Shown here: positions 35,279 to 43,912 of the stretch, in pieces | Layout of the letters: every line of letters starts with the position of its first letter | Numbering within the stretch: position 1 is the stretch's first letter | Origin: Klebsiella pneumoniae | GTDB taxonomy: Bacteria; Verrucomicrobiota; Verrucomicrobiia; Limisphaerales; SXTU01 | DNA: 64,000 bases | Direction: 5' to 3' | Assembly: GCA_943330855.2 (NCBI GenBank) | Contig: CALQJI020000003.1 | Location: forward strand, 1-64,000 | Position numbers and translations under genes: made by a program | The notes under the pieces: model-generated | Databases searched by the model: none | Told to the model about the DNA's origin: nothing | The model's input: only the letters and a program-made list of their open reading frames with translations

Positions 35279-38200
35279 TGCCCCGGCCGGTCTCCGTGCC
35301 GCAAAACCGCTGGTATTCTAACAGTGAGAGCGGCTCGCAGTTCGGCGCGTTCAGCGAGTCACTGGGCTACGCGGACGCGACGTTTGTCTCCTCGCCGGTC
35401 TCCCCGACGATTGCCGTGCAGCCGACAGCGGTGAGCGTCATCGTGGGCGAGGCCGCCGCCTTCTCCGTCGCTGCCAGCGGCACCGCACCGCTGACCTATC
35501 AGTGGTATAAGGATGTCGGGGCTGGACCTGTCCTCATTCCTTTGGCGACCGCCAGCACCTACCCCATCGCCGTGACGGTGCTGGGTGACGTCGGAAACTA
35601 CTCAGTCGTCATCGTGAACGCCAGCGGCTCCGCGACCAGCTCCGCCGTGGCGCTGGCGGTCAGCGCGATTGACGCCGACCTCTTCAAGATTGTCCGCCTC
35701 ACGGCCAACAACGTGGTAACCGTGGACCCGGGCAACATCGCCGGCGACGACCGCGGCGGCCTGGTCGTTACGGACCAAAAGGTATTCCTTCGGGGCGATG
35801 AAGCGGTCGGCAGCTTCAATCTGGACCTGACTGGCGGGGTGCAACTCACGAACCCCTTGGTGACGCCGGCCGGACGCTTGGCGCACGATTCCCTCGTCAG
35901 CGACCTCCGCTCGCAGAAGGCCTACCTCCTGGCCAACGGCACGGCGCCCCTCGGCATCCTCGGCGGCACGGTGACACGGCTCGTTGAAATCAACAGCACC
36001 ACCGGCCTGCCCAACGGCACGGCCGTCACGCTGGACGCGTCCATCGTCATGCCCGGCACGGGGCTTTATAACGCCGAGGTGGGCATCTTCTCCGGCTGGG
36101 GCCGCATCGTCCTGCACAACGGCACCCGCGCCTACTCCATCAACCCCGCCAGCGGCGCTGTCACCGACCTCGGAGCGATGGCTCGTCCGACCCGCGTCAA
36201 CTCCGAGAGCTGGGCCTATTGGGGCGTCGCGGAGTATTTCGGCGGCAGCCACTACCTCGTCTATGCCCGCGACTCGCAGAGCATCGTGCGCACGCGCCTC
36301 CCGGACGGAGCGACCACGGTGATCAGCTCCTTCGCGAACTTGAACGACCTCGCCAACCTCACCGTGGTGCCCGGCCTGAACCGCTGGTATTTCCGCAACG
36401 AGAGCATCAATCAGTTCAGCACTGCCATCAACTTCGGCTCGGAAATCCTCGGCTACGCGGATGCCGCCTTCCTGTTCCGCCCCGCCAGTCTAGTCGTCAC
36501 CCTGGCCACCAACACCGTGACCGTGGTGGAGGACTCCGGCCTCCGCAGCACGCCCGGTTTCGTGACCGGTTCCCCCGCCACCACGGAGAGCTACAGCCTC
36601 ACGAGTGACAATGCAGCGCTCTTCAGCGCGCCCCCCGCATTGGCCGCTAACGGCACCCTGATCTTCACACCCGCAGCCAACGCCAACGGCAGTGCGGTCA
36701 TCACGGTAGTCGGGCTAGATTCCAGCGCGGCTCCAACTGGCAGCGGCACCTTCACCATCACCGTCACGCCGGTGAATGACGCGCCGAGCTTTGCGCTGGC
36801 GGCCCCCACCGTCACGGTCTTGGAAGACTCCGGCGCGCAGACGGTCGCCACCTACGCCACGAGCATCTCTGCCGGCCCGGCGGGTGAGGCTTCGCAGGTC
36901 GTCACCTTCACCGTCACGAACGATGCCGACGCGCTCTTCCTCGTGCAGCCGGCCCTCAGCACGGCGGGCACGCTCACCTTCATCCCGGCGCTAAATGCCT
37001 ACGGGTCCGCCACGGTCACCGTCATCGCGCAGGACGACGGCGGCACAGCCAACGGCGGCGTGGACACCAGCGCGCCGCAAACCTTCACCATCACGGTGAG
37101 TCCGCTGGCCACGCGCGTCTTCCTCTCCGGCGCGACGCCGACGGGGCGGCAGGGTGAAACCTTGGTGGTGCCCATCCTCCTCAAGGCCGTCGGCACCGAG
37201 AACGCCGTCGGCTTCACGTTGAACTTCGACACGAGCAAGCTCACCTACGCGGGCACCGCGCTCGGCGCGAACTCCACCGGAGCCTCGCTGCTGGAAAATG
37301 CGGTTTCAGCCGCCAGTGGCCGTGTGGGCCTCGTGCTCACGCGCGGCGCGAGCGGCGGGGCCTTCTCGGCCGGCACCAACGAACTGTTGCTGGTCTCGTT
37401 CACCGTGAGCCCCACGGCGGCGGTGGGCACGACGCCCGTCACGTTCACCGATGTGACCGCACGGCGTGAAGTAACGGATGCGTCGGCCTCGGTGATAGCC
37501 ACGGCCTTCGTGGACAGCAGCGTGACCATCGCGAGCGGGACGGCGAGCAATTACGAGGGTGACGTGGCCCCGCGGCCTTACGGCACCGGCAATGGCAGCG
37601 TGACCGTGGCGGACGCGGTCCTGATCGGGCGCTTCGCCGCCGGCCTCGACACGGCGAGCACCGCCAACGGTGAGTTCCAACGCGCGGACTGCGCGCCGCT
37701 CGGCTCCAAGGGCGATGGTCGGGTCACGGTCGCGGACTGGGTGCAGGCGTTGCGCTTCGCATCGGCGCTGGATACGCCCGGTGCGGTGGGCGGCCCGACG
37801 GGTTTGGAAGCGGTCGCATTGCGCGCTTCGGCGGTCCTGTCGGCGGGCAACCGCACTCTGCGCGTGGCGGGGGGCAGCTTGGTCGCGGGCCGGGCGAACA
37901 CGGTGACTGTGCAGCTCGACGCGCAGGGCAACGAGGCGGGGTTGCAGTTCAGCCTGGGTTTTGACCCGGCGGCGTTGACCTTCGTTAGCGCCAGCGCCGG
38001 CAGCGGCGCGCCGGGAGCCACGGTGGTGGCGAACACGCAGCGGGTGGGCTTGGGCCGCGTGGGCCTGTTGGTGGTGATGCCCGCTGGCAGCAGCGTAGCC
38101 GCTGGCACGCGTGATGTGCTGACGCTCACCTTCACGGTCAACGGGACGGGCAGCACCGCAGTCACCGTGCTGAACGACACTGCCGCTTCGCCGCGCGAGG

Positions 38201-38520
38201 TGGCGGACGTGAACGCGAACCCGGTGGGGGCGACGTATGTAGGCGGCAGTTTCAACATCCTCCTGCCCGCCGGCCTCAAGGCCGCCGGCATGGAACGCGC
38301 GGCGGATGGTTCGCTGCATCTCGTGGTGCGCAACACGGACGGCACGCCGGTGACGGCTGCCCAAGCCGCGCGGTATGCGGTCCACGTGACGAGCAACCTC
38401 GGTGGCGTGTGGACGCTGCTGCCCAACGCGTTGGTCGTGGAGAACGGGGCGCTCAAGATAGCGGACCCGGCGGCGAATGGCGCGGGCCTGCGGCTCTACA
38501 AGTTGGTGGAGATGCCGTGA
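35275..38520 (+). pseudogene. 5'-truncated surface protein with cohesin-dockerin-cohesin region
   Basis: The open frame encodes 1,081 residues but has no signal peptide. It starts mid-domain: residues about 10-38 ([20 protein letters not shown]...) match a segment that ends a module at about 365-400 (LNRWYFRNESINQF...). So at least one module is missing in front. Then: Ig-like (40-130, YQWYKDV); an unnamed module (about 137-400); two cadherin-like domains (405-610, FTITVTPVNDAP); a cohesin-like domain (613-755, VGFTLNFDTSKLTY); a dockerin-like pair of loops (758-838, GDVAP...GNGSVTVADAVLIGRFAAGL and GDGRVTVADWVQALRFASAL); and a second cohesin-like domain (855-1005). Whether it is translated is unknown. 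I call it truncated, but an unrecognised upstream start cannot be excluded. Confidence 0.6.
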
Positions 38521-38527
38521 GGGTCGG

Positions 38528-38597
38528 GTAGCCGCCGAGGCGCGGAGGTGGATTCGGGTTCGGGCGGATTGGTCCGCCTCCTGACCTCGGCGGTTGC
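38528..38597. repeat. Two-armed GTAGCCGCCGAGG palindrome
   Basis: Arms 38528-38552 and 38573-38597 (ending CCTCGGCGGTTGC), 8 bp after the stop of the surface-protein frame. It may act as its terminator. Confidence 0.8.
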
Positions 38598-38682
38598 GGC
38601 AGATTTAGCAGCCACGTGTGTGGTTGCGACGGGCTTCAGCGGCAATAAACATTCGTGCGCCCGCTGACGCCCGTGCTTAATT

Positions 38683-39004
38683 TATGGAGTCCGGCGGCAG
38701 AGCGCTGCGCTGGCGCCGCCGGGGGAGGGGAGGCCGAAGTTTGGGCCACAGATGGCTACAGATTAAAGACAGATGTGGCAAGCAAGGCTCAATAAGGAGA
38801 GCAGGAAGGCAGGAGTGTAAACCAAGACCCGCCCGGACTGCCTCCCATTCTTGCCTTCCTGCTCTCCTTATAAACTTCCTTCCCTCCCATCTGTGTTTCA
38901 TCTGTGTCCATCTGTGGCTCAGACACGGGGGGTTGGTTGCCGATGGCAGCACGCGTTTGCGCCGAAAGCGGGGTCGCCCCTGCGCTCGGCCACCGCACTC
39001 CATA
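38683..39004. repeat. Three concentrically nested palindromes
   Basis: Outer arms 38683-38720 (TATGGAGTCCGGCGGCAG...) and 38971-39004. Middle arms 38744-38775 (GGCCACAGATGGCTACAG...) and 38888-38919, of the CACAGATG family. Inner arms 38793-38817 (TAAGGAGAGCAGGAAGGC) and 38846-38870, 23 of 25 paired. With the preceding palindrome this accounts for the 486-bp gap 38521-39006, in which I see no gene. Confidence 0.8.
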
Positions 39005-39006
39005 GG

Positions 39007-40140
39007 CTACTTCGCTGGCTTCAGGAAGTGCTCGAAGAAGGCCACGAGCTGGGCGTTGGACTCGGCGTTGGGCGAGTGCTCCTTGCGGTTCGTCATCGCC
39101 ACGCGGTGCTTCACGCCGAGGAGGTCGTTCACGGCTATCGTGTGGTTCAGCGGAATCCACCGGCTGGGCGGGTCTTCGCTGCCGGCGCTCACGAGGAACG
39201 GGCGCGGGGCCATCAGCGCGTGGACTTCGTGCAGGTCGCGGCCCGTCTCCAGCATCGTCTTGTAAGCGCCGGTGCGCGGGCTGTCGGCGCGGAGGAGGCC
39301 GGGCTTGCGCGTCATCTGCGGGTCGCGGCCCAGATACCACGGCTCCCAGTAGTTCACGTTGCTGCGCGGCTCGTCGAAGACGATGCCGGGGTCGCTCCAG
39401 GCGGCGGCGGCGAACTTGTCGTAGAAGCACGAGGCGAACATGGCCCACTTGCCGCCGTAGCTGTGGCCGGCCACACCGATGCGTTTGGAATCAACCTGCG
39501 GGAGGTTCGCCAGCGCGTGCCAGCAGTTCGCGCCGATGTAGCCGAGGAAGGAGAGCGGTTGCCAGACCGCGCGGCCCGGCTCGGGCTTGCGGGCGTCGCC
39601 GCCGGGGGAGCCGATGCTCAAGCTCACGAAGCCGCGTTTCGTGAGTTGCAGGGCGAAGTCGCGGTCCTGGCTTTTGCCCAAGCCAATGCTGGTCTCCGGT
39701 TCGTAAAAGGGCACGAGCACGGCGGGGAACGGACCTTTGCCATCGGGGATGAGCAGCCAAGCTTCGCTGAATTGGCCGGGTGCAAGTTCGAGGCGAACGC
39801 GGTGCTGGGTGAAGTTGTCGCGTTTGCTCTGCGCGAGGAATTCAAGCTTCGGCTTTTCCAGCACCGGCGGCCACGCGCCCATGAGGCCGTGCCATTGCGT
39901 GAGAATTTCGGCGCGGCGGCGCGGCCAGTCGGCGGCGGTCTTCACGCGCGAACCGTCGTTGAAGAGGAGCGGGGAACGGTAGCTGCCGAGCTGGCCGGCG
40001 AACTCGGGCGGTGGCGTGAAGAAGGGGGAGATGAGCTGTGTGGCCGGGTCCGCCGCGTGCAGAGCTGCCGCGCCGAGCAGGGAGAGGAGAGTGATTAGTA
40101 AGTAGTGATTAGTCGGCGGCAGGGGTAACGCGGGTTTCAT
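39007..40140 (-). CDS. Exported alpha/beta hydrolase (acetyl xylan esterase-like)
   Basis: 377 residues with a signal peptide (LLITLLSLLGAAALHAADP). Alpha/beta-hydrolase core: nucleophile Ser in AGHSYGGKWAM, acid Asp probably in the ARPFLVSAGSEDPP turn, and His in RKEHSPNAESN. The length and the N-terminal lid resemble acetyl-xylan-esterase or dienelactone-hydrolase-like proteins frequent in Planctomycetes and Verrucomicrobia; substrate likely a carbohydrate ester, unproven. The signal peptide core TNHYLLITLL is coded by a quasi-tandem ACTAATCACT tract. It follows lspA by 3 bp. Confidence 0.82.
   Translation of the reverse strand: MKPALPLPPTNHYLLITLLSLLGAAALHAADPATQLISPFFTPPPEFAGQLGSYRSPLLFNDGSRVKTAADWPRRRAEILTQWHGLMGAWPPVLEKPKLEFLAQSKRDNFTQHRVRLELAPGQFSEAWLLIPDGKGPFPAVLVPFYEPETSIGLGKSQDRDFALQLTKRGFVSLSIGSPGGDARKPEPGRAVWQPLSFLGYIGANCWHALANLPQVDSKRIGVAGHSYGGKWAMFASCFYDKFAAAAWSDPGIVFDEPRSNVNYWEPWYLGRDPQMTRKPGLLRADSPRTGAYKTMLETGRDLHEVHALMAPRPFLVSAGSEDPPSRWIPLNHTIAVNDLLGVKHRVAMTNRKEHSPNAESNAQLVAFFEHFLKPAK
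40091..40113. repeat. Quasi-tandem tract coding a signal-peptide core
   Basis: Two ACTAATCACT units on the minus strand encode the hydrophobic part of the hydrolase signal peptide. Confidence 0.55.
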
Positions 40141-40143
40141 GGT

Positions 40144-40695
40144 TCACTTCGACGGTTCAGCAGTGGATTCCTTGGCGATGGTGTCTGGCGGCGCGGCTTT
40201 CGGCGGCTCCGGCGGCTTCTCCTCCATTTGCCACGAGAGTAGGAACATCAGGCCCACGCCGATGCAGATGCCGCTGTCGGCGATGTTGAAAGCCGGGAAG
40301 CCTGCCTCGATGCCGCTGCGTGTCTGGACGTGGAAGTAGATGAAGTCCACGACGTGGTTGTGGAGCAACCGGTCAATGATGTTGCCGACGATGCCGCCGA
40401 ACATGAAGCCGAGCGCCCATTGGCCGAGCGGTTGTTCGATGCCGAAGTGGTGTCGTGTGAGGAAGAGCGCGAGCAGCGCCACCAGCGCGATGACGGTGAG
40501 CAGTTCGTTGTTTCCATGAAGCATGCTCCACGCCGCGCCGGTGTTGCCCCAGTGGACGAACTTGAAGAAGCCCTCGATGACGACGCGCTCCTGCGCGTAG
40601 CCGAGGAAGCGCAGCACGGCGAACTTCGTGAGCTGGTCCAGCACCAGCGTCACGATGGCCACGAGCGCCAGACGGCGGTTGGGGGTCAAGGTCAT
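40144..40695 (-). CDS. lspA: Lipoprotein signal peptidase (signal peptidase II)
   Basis: 183 residues from ATG 40695. Inner-membrane aspartic peptidase that removes lipoprotein signal peptides. Catalytic Asps lie in GGIVGNIIDRLLHNHVVDF and FPAFNIADSGICIGVGL; four membrane segments are evident (ALVAIVTLVLDQLTKFAV and three later). The Pro/Ala/Lys-rich C-terminal tail (EEKPPEPPKAAPPDT) is longer than in E. coli LspA. The open frame extends 42 codons upstream without similarity. Upstream of it lies a palindromic repeat (40785-40854). Confidence 0.92.
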   Translation of the reverse strand: MTLTPNRRLALVAIVTLVLDQLTKFAVLRFLGYAQERVVIEGFFKFVHWGNTGAAWSMLHGNNELLTVIALVALLALFLTRHHFGIEQPLGQWALGFMFGGIVGNIIDRLLHNHVVDFIYFHVQTRSGIEAGFPAFNIADSGICIGVGLMFLLSWQMEEKPPEPPKAAPPDTIAKESTAEPSK

Positions 40696-40784
40696 GCGCC
40701 GCGTGGTGTAGCCGGTTGGCTGCGGGAAGACAACTGTGGGCTGGCAGGCCGGGGATTGGGACGAGGCCGAGGCCCGAGGGAATC

Positions 40785-40854
40785 GTAGCCGCCGAAGTGA
40801 GGAGGCGGAATCCCCGGACACGCAACGAAGCCGCCTCCTGATCTCGGCGGCTAC
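40785..40854. repeat. Two-armed GTAGCCGCCGAAG palindrome
   Basis: Arms 40785-40809 and 40830-40854 (ending TCTCGGCGGCTAC) between lspA and the next upstream gene. Confidence 0.85.
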
Positions 40855-40864
40855 CGGTTCACGG

Positions 40865-41899
40865 TTATTTACGCGGGTGCTCGCCAGTGACCTTCGGCAG
40901 TGCCAGTGACAACGCCGTGGTCGCCCAACTCGCGGCGCTCATGCAGATGAACTGGTTCGTGCCGTGCGGGTAGCCGGACTCGTAGTAGGACTGAATTGGC
41001 TTGCTGCGGGAGGTCACGAGCCACGAGCCGTCGGGGAGCTGCTTCGAGAGCAGGAAGCGAAGGCCCTTGCGGTAAGCGTCCTCGGTGGTGGCCAGGCCGC
41101 CAGTTTGGTGGAGCGCAGCCAGTGCGGTGCTGGTCGCATAGGCATCGCTCTCCAAGTCGGCGAGTTGCGCCCAGCCGCCGTCCGCGCGCTGCGTTTGAAG
41201 TAACTCCTGCATGGCCTTGTGGAGCTCGGCATCCGGCGCGGCGGCGAGGTGCAGCGCGCGTAAGCGGAACACGCGGTCCTCGGTGTCCTGTGCGGGCGTC
41301 TTCAGCAGCCATTCGCGCACTTGCTCCGTGCGCTGCCCGATGCGCTCGCGCTGTTCCGGCGTGGCGAATGTCTTCAGCCCGCGCAACGCCGCGTGGGTGG
41401 AGGTGAACAGGCTTTGCTCCGTTGGCGGGCGGCGCGACTGCGGCTTCCAATGTGTTAGTTCGCGCTGCCACAGCAGCAAGTATTCGGAGACGGCGGCGGT
41501 CGTGGAGTCTGGTTTCCAACCGCCGTTCTCCAATGCCCACAGCGCGTAGCCGGCGGTGTCGGCCTGTCCGCCTTGGCCTTTTCCGGCGACGTAGTTCGTC
41601 CGGTTTTTGTCGAGGAAGTCGGCGGTGAACTTGAGCTGCTTCTGCAATTCCACCACGTCAATCGTGATGCCGCGCGACTGCGCCGTGGTCAGCGCCATGA
41701 TGGGCAGTCCTTGGTTGTGGCAGGTGAAGCAGCGCTCCCGTTTCTCCATTGAGCCGCGCGCCCCGGCGGTCAGGAGCGGGAGGGACTTTTCGACGGCGAG
41801 TTTGATGGCGTCGGCCGATGGCGTGAGGTCAGCGGCCCTGGTATCCGGCAGCAGAAAAGTGGCCAGCACAGCGGCCAGAAGCAGGGGGTGAGTGTTCAT
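40865..41899 (-). CDS. Exported terpenoid-cyclase-fold protein with a CxxCH motif
   Basis: 344 residues with a signal peptide (MNTHPLLLAAVLATFLLPDTRA). A CFTCH motif at about residues 57-61 fits covalent c-type heme attachment, and MALTT some 10 residues on offers a Met ligand. Most of the rest matches prenyltransferase/squalene-oxidase repeats (QADTAGYALWALENGGWKPD, TQRADGGWAQLADLESDAYATSTALAALHQTGG, LPDGSWLVTSRSKP). Catalytic DxDD of squalene-hopene cyclases is not evident, so enzymatic cyclisation is doubtful. Similar proteins occur in Planctomycetes and Verrucomicrobia with unknown role. Confidence 0.72.
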   Translation of the reverse strand: MNTHPLLLAAVLATFLLPDTRAADLTPSADAIKLAVEKSLPLLTAGARGSMEKRERCFTCHNQGLPIMALTTAQSRGITIDVVELQKQLKFTADFLDKNRTNYVAGKGQGGQADTAGYALWALENGGWKPDSTTAAVSEYLLLWQRELTHWKPQSRRPPTEQSLFTSTHAALRGLKTFATPEQRERIGQRTEQVREWLLKTPAQDTEDRVFRLRALHLAAAPDAELHKAMQELLQTQRADGGWAQLADLESDAYATSTALAALHQTGGLATTEDAYRKGLRFLLSKQLPDGSWLVTSRSKPIQSYYESGYPHGTNQFICMSAASWATTALSLALPKVTGEHPRK

Positions 41900-41982
41900 G
41901 TGGGCGCTTTAATGGACGGGCTGGACCTGATGCGGACTCGCTCAGAGCGATAGTGTTGGAGTGGAGCGAGGCGTGAGAACGC

Positions 41983-42954
41983 TCAATTCACCGGCGCGGC
42001 GGGCGTTGTCAGTTGCCGCGTGCTCGACGCGAGCACGGCCTTGTGCGCCGTCTCTTGGAGGAAGCGCGCGTAGGTCTTGTCCAAGCCCGCCGTGATGAAC
42101 GCGTTGCCCACCACGCTCTCGCCGAAGAGGATTTCATACCAGACGCACGCGCCCAGATACTCGCCCGCCGGGCCGGCGTGATGACCGTCGATGCCGAGCT
42201 GGTTGCTGCCATCCTTCTGCTTCGCCATGCGCCAGCCGACGTGGAGGGAATGCTTCTGGTCGGGCAGGGCGGTCTGGTCCTTGTTCTTGAAGTCATACTT
42301 CGTGTCCGGCTGGTAGCCCCACTTCGGGTCCGTGTCGGCGAAGTTGAAGGCGTCGCCCACCGGGAGTCGGTGCGCGCCCAGCTCGGCGGCGATGGTCGTG
42401 TAGGCGCTGGTGAGCAGCCGATACATGTCGGCCTGCTTGGCTGGCTCGCCGACCTTCGGCGCGGCGACGGCGAAGCGCGGGTCATCCACGCGATACGCCC
42501 AAGTCTGATGCACCAGCAACGCAGCCTTTGGCGCGTGCTGCTGGATGTAGTCGTGGAGCTGCTTGGCGAACGGCCGGTAGGTCGCGAGGTCGTGGCTCTT
42601 GAAACTCGCCTGCTGGATAGTCACGAAGTCCCACGGCTGGGCGCTCAGCATTTGTTTCAGGCTCTGCTTGTTTGAGTAGAGACCGTTGGTGCTCTGCGGG
42701 TCCTTCTCGTGCGCCAGTGCCTTGGTCGCGTGGAGCTCCAGCGACGCGCCGCCCACGACGATGGGTTGGTGAATGAGCGTGTGGCCCGCCGCCTTCACCA
42801 GCGCGTCGAGATGCCGGGTGGCGTTCGCCGAAAAGCTGTTGCCCACCGTGAGCAGGCGCACGGTCTTGGCGGGCTTGAGAGGCGGCGCATCAGCCGCCGG
42901 CGTAAGGCCGGAAAGAAAGCAGAGCGATGCGAGGAAGAAGGCGAGAGTTTTCAT
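41983..42954 (-). CDS. Exported SGNH/GDSL-like hydrolase
   Basis: 323 residues from ATG 42954, chosen because a signal peptide follows (MKTLAFFLASLCFLSGLTPA); ATG 42975 is the alternative. SGNH block I reads LLTVGNSFSANA (Ser nucleophile in GNSFS), with an Asn/Gly region GGASL (block II-like). C-terminal DGHHAGPAGEYLGACVWYEILFG supplies the Asp-x-x-His pair. Secreted esterase or acetylhydrolase is the likely activity. It precedes the ArsR gene on the same strand by 31 bp downstream of it, so could belong to the same transcript. Confidence 0.75.
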   Translation of the reverse strand: MKTLAFFLASLCFLSGLTPAADAPPLKPAKTVRLLTVGNSFSANATRHLDALVKAAGHTLIHQPIVVGGASLELHATKALAHEKDPQSTNGLYSNKQSLKQMLSAQPWDFVTIQQASFKSHDLATYRPFAKQLHDYIQQHAPKAALLVHQTWAYRVDDPRFAVAAPKVGEPAKQADMYRLLTSAYTTIAAELGAHRLPVGDAFNFADTDPKWGYQPDTKYDFKNKDQTALPDQKHSLHVGWRMAKQKDGSNQLGIDGHHAGPAGEYLGACVWYEILFGESVVGNAFITAGLDKTYARFLQETAHKAVLASSTRQLTTPAAPVN

Positions 42955-42985
42955 TCGTGTTCGGACGTTCTGCATGGCTACCGAC

Positions 42986-43294
42986 TCAGTCCGCCAGTTG
43001 CGCCCGCACCAGCTCGCACAACTTCATCACCAGCTTGTCCTTGATGCCGTAATAGACGCACTGGCCTTCCTTGTCGCGTGTCAGGATGCCGGACGCAGCC
43101 ATCAGCGCAAGGTGTTTGGACACGTTCGCCTGCGTGGAGCCGGTGGCCGCCACGATTTGGCTCACGGTGCGCGGCTCGTGGCAGACGGCTTGCAAAATCC
43201 GCAGCCGCATCGGCTCGCCGAGCAGCTTGAACCGCCCGGCCAGATGACCGAGTTCATCCTCCGACAGCGGCGGTGGTGAAACATTCTTTGACAT
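42986..43294 (-). CDS. ArsR-family regulator (YgaV/SqrR/BigR-like by context)
   Basis: 102 residues with a winged helix: FKLLGEPMRLRILQAV, recognition helix TGSTQANVSKHLALMAASG and wing RDKEGQCVYYGIKDK. Three cysteines (38, 79, 93) are present, but the ArsR metal site ELCVCDL is absent. Head-to-head with a YgaP-like rhodanese gene, as ygaV is beside ygaP in E. coli, which suggests sensing of sulfide/persulfide or redox state rather than arsenic. The 27-bp spacer means it would repress both directions. Confidence 0.88.
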   Translation of the reverse strand: MSKNVSPPPLSEDELGHLAGRFKLLGEPMRLRILQAVCHEPRTVSQIVAATGSTQANVSKHLALMAASGILTRDKEGQCVYYGIKDKLVMKLCELVRAQLAD

Positions 43295-43315
43295 ATCGTT
43301 AATTAGTTATATGAT
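43288..43315 (+). promoter_or_regulatory. Promoter for the rhodanese gene, predicting a leaderless mRNA
   Basis: Perfect -35 TTGACA (43288-43293, overlapping the arsR start codon), 16-bp spacer, TATGAT (43310-43315). The transcription start predicted 7 bp further is the A of ATG 43322. The palindrome ATGATCAT (43311-43318) overlaps the -10 and is the best operator candidate for the ArsR protein. The spacer is strikingly A+T-rich. Confidence 0.7.
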
Positions 43316-43321
43316 CATTCC

Positions 43322-43912
43322 ATGATTCTGAACACAACGCAAACCGAAAAAAACATCAGCCCACGCGAGCTGCAGCGGCGCCTGGCCGCTGGCCAGCCCG
43401 CCCAGCTCCTCGACGTGCGCACGCCTGGCGAGCACGCCCACGCCCACGTCCTCGGCGCGCGACTCATCCCGCTCGACGAGTTGGATGCCGCCGCGTTCTG
43501 CCGTGAACGAAAGGGTGCGAGCACGCCCCTCTATGTCCTCTGCCAGTCTGGCAGCCGTGCGAAGCGGGCCATTGAGAAGCTGGAGCAGGCGGGCGCGCTC
43601 GGCTGCGTGCTGGTGGAGGGCGGGACGCAAGCGTGGATGGACGCCGGACTGGCCGTGAATCGAGGCGAGAGCCGGGTGCTTCCGCTCATGCGGCAGGTGC
43701 AGATTGTCGTCGGCTTCGTTTCTGCCGTGGGCGCGGCGCTGGCACTGGCGGTGCATCCGTGGTTCGCCCTCGTTCCGCTCGTGGCTGGTGGCGGGTTGCT
43801 GTTCGCTGGACTCACCGGCTTCTGCGGCCTCGCCCTCGTGCTGGCGAAAATGCCTTGGAACAAAACCTCTACTTGCCACTCCACTGCCTGCTGCACTCCT
43901 GATTCAAAATGA
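43322..43912 (+). CDS. YgaP-like membrane rhodanese
   Basis: 196 residues. Residues about 10-112 are a rhodanese domain with the DVRTPGEH start motif and active-site Cys74 in LCQSGSRAK. Residues about 125-180 form a DUF2892 two-helix membrane part (GFVSAVGAALALAVHPWF, LVAGGGLLFAGLTGFCGLALVL), the same architecture as E. coli YgaP. A Cys-rich tail (TCHSTACCTPDSK) follows. It should carry persulfide sulfur at the inner membrane. No Shine-Dalgarno precedes the start, in keeping with the leaderless promoter. Overlaps the next gene by 4 bp. Confidence 0.9.
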   Translation: MILNTTQTEKNISPRELQRRLAAGQPAQLLDVRTPGEHAHAHVLGARLIPLDELDAAAFCRERKGASTPLYVLCQSGSRAKRAIEKLEQAGALGCVLVEGGTQAWMDAGLAVNRGESRVLPLMRQVQIVVGFVSAVGAALALAVHPWFALVPLVAGGGLLFAGLTGFCGLALVLAKMPWNKTSTCHSTACCTPDSK

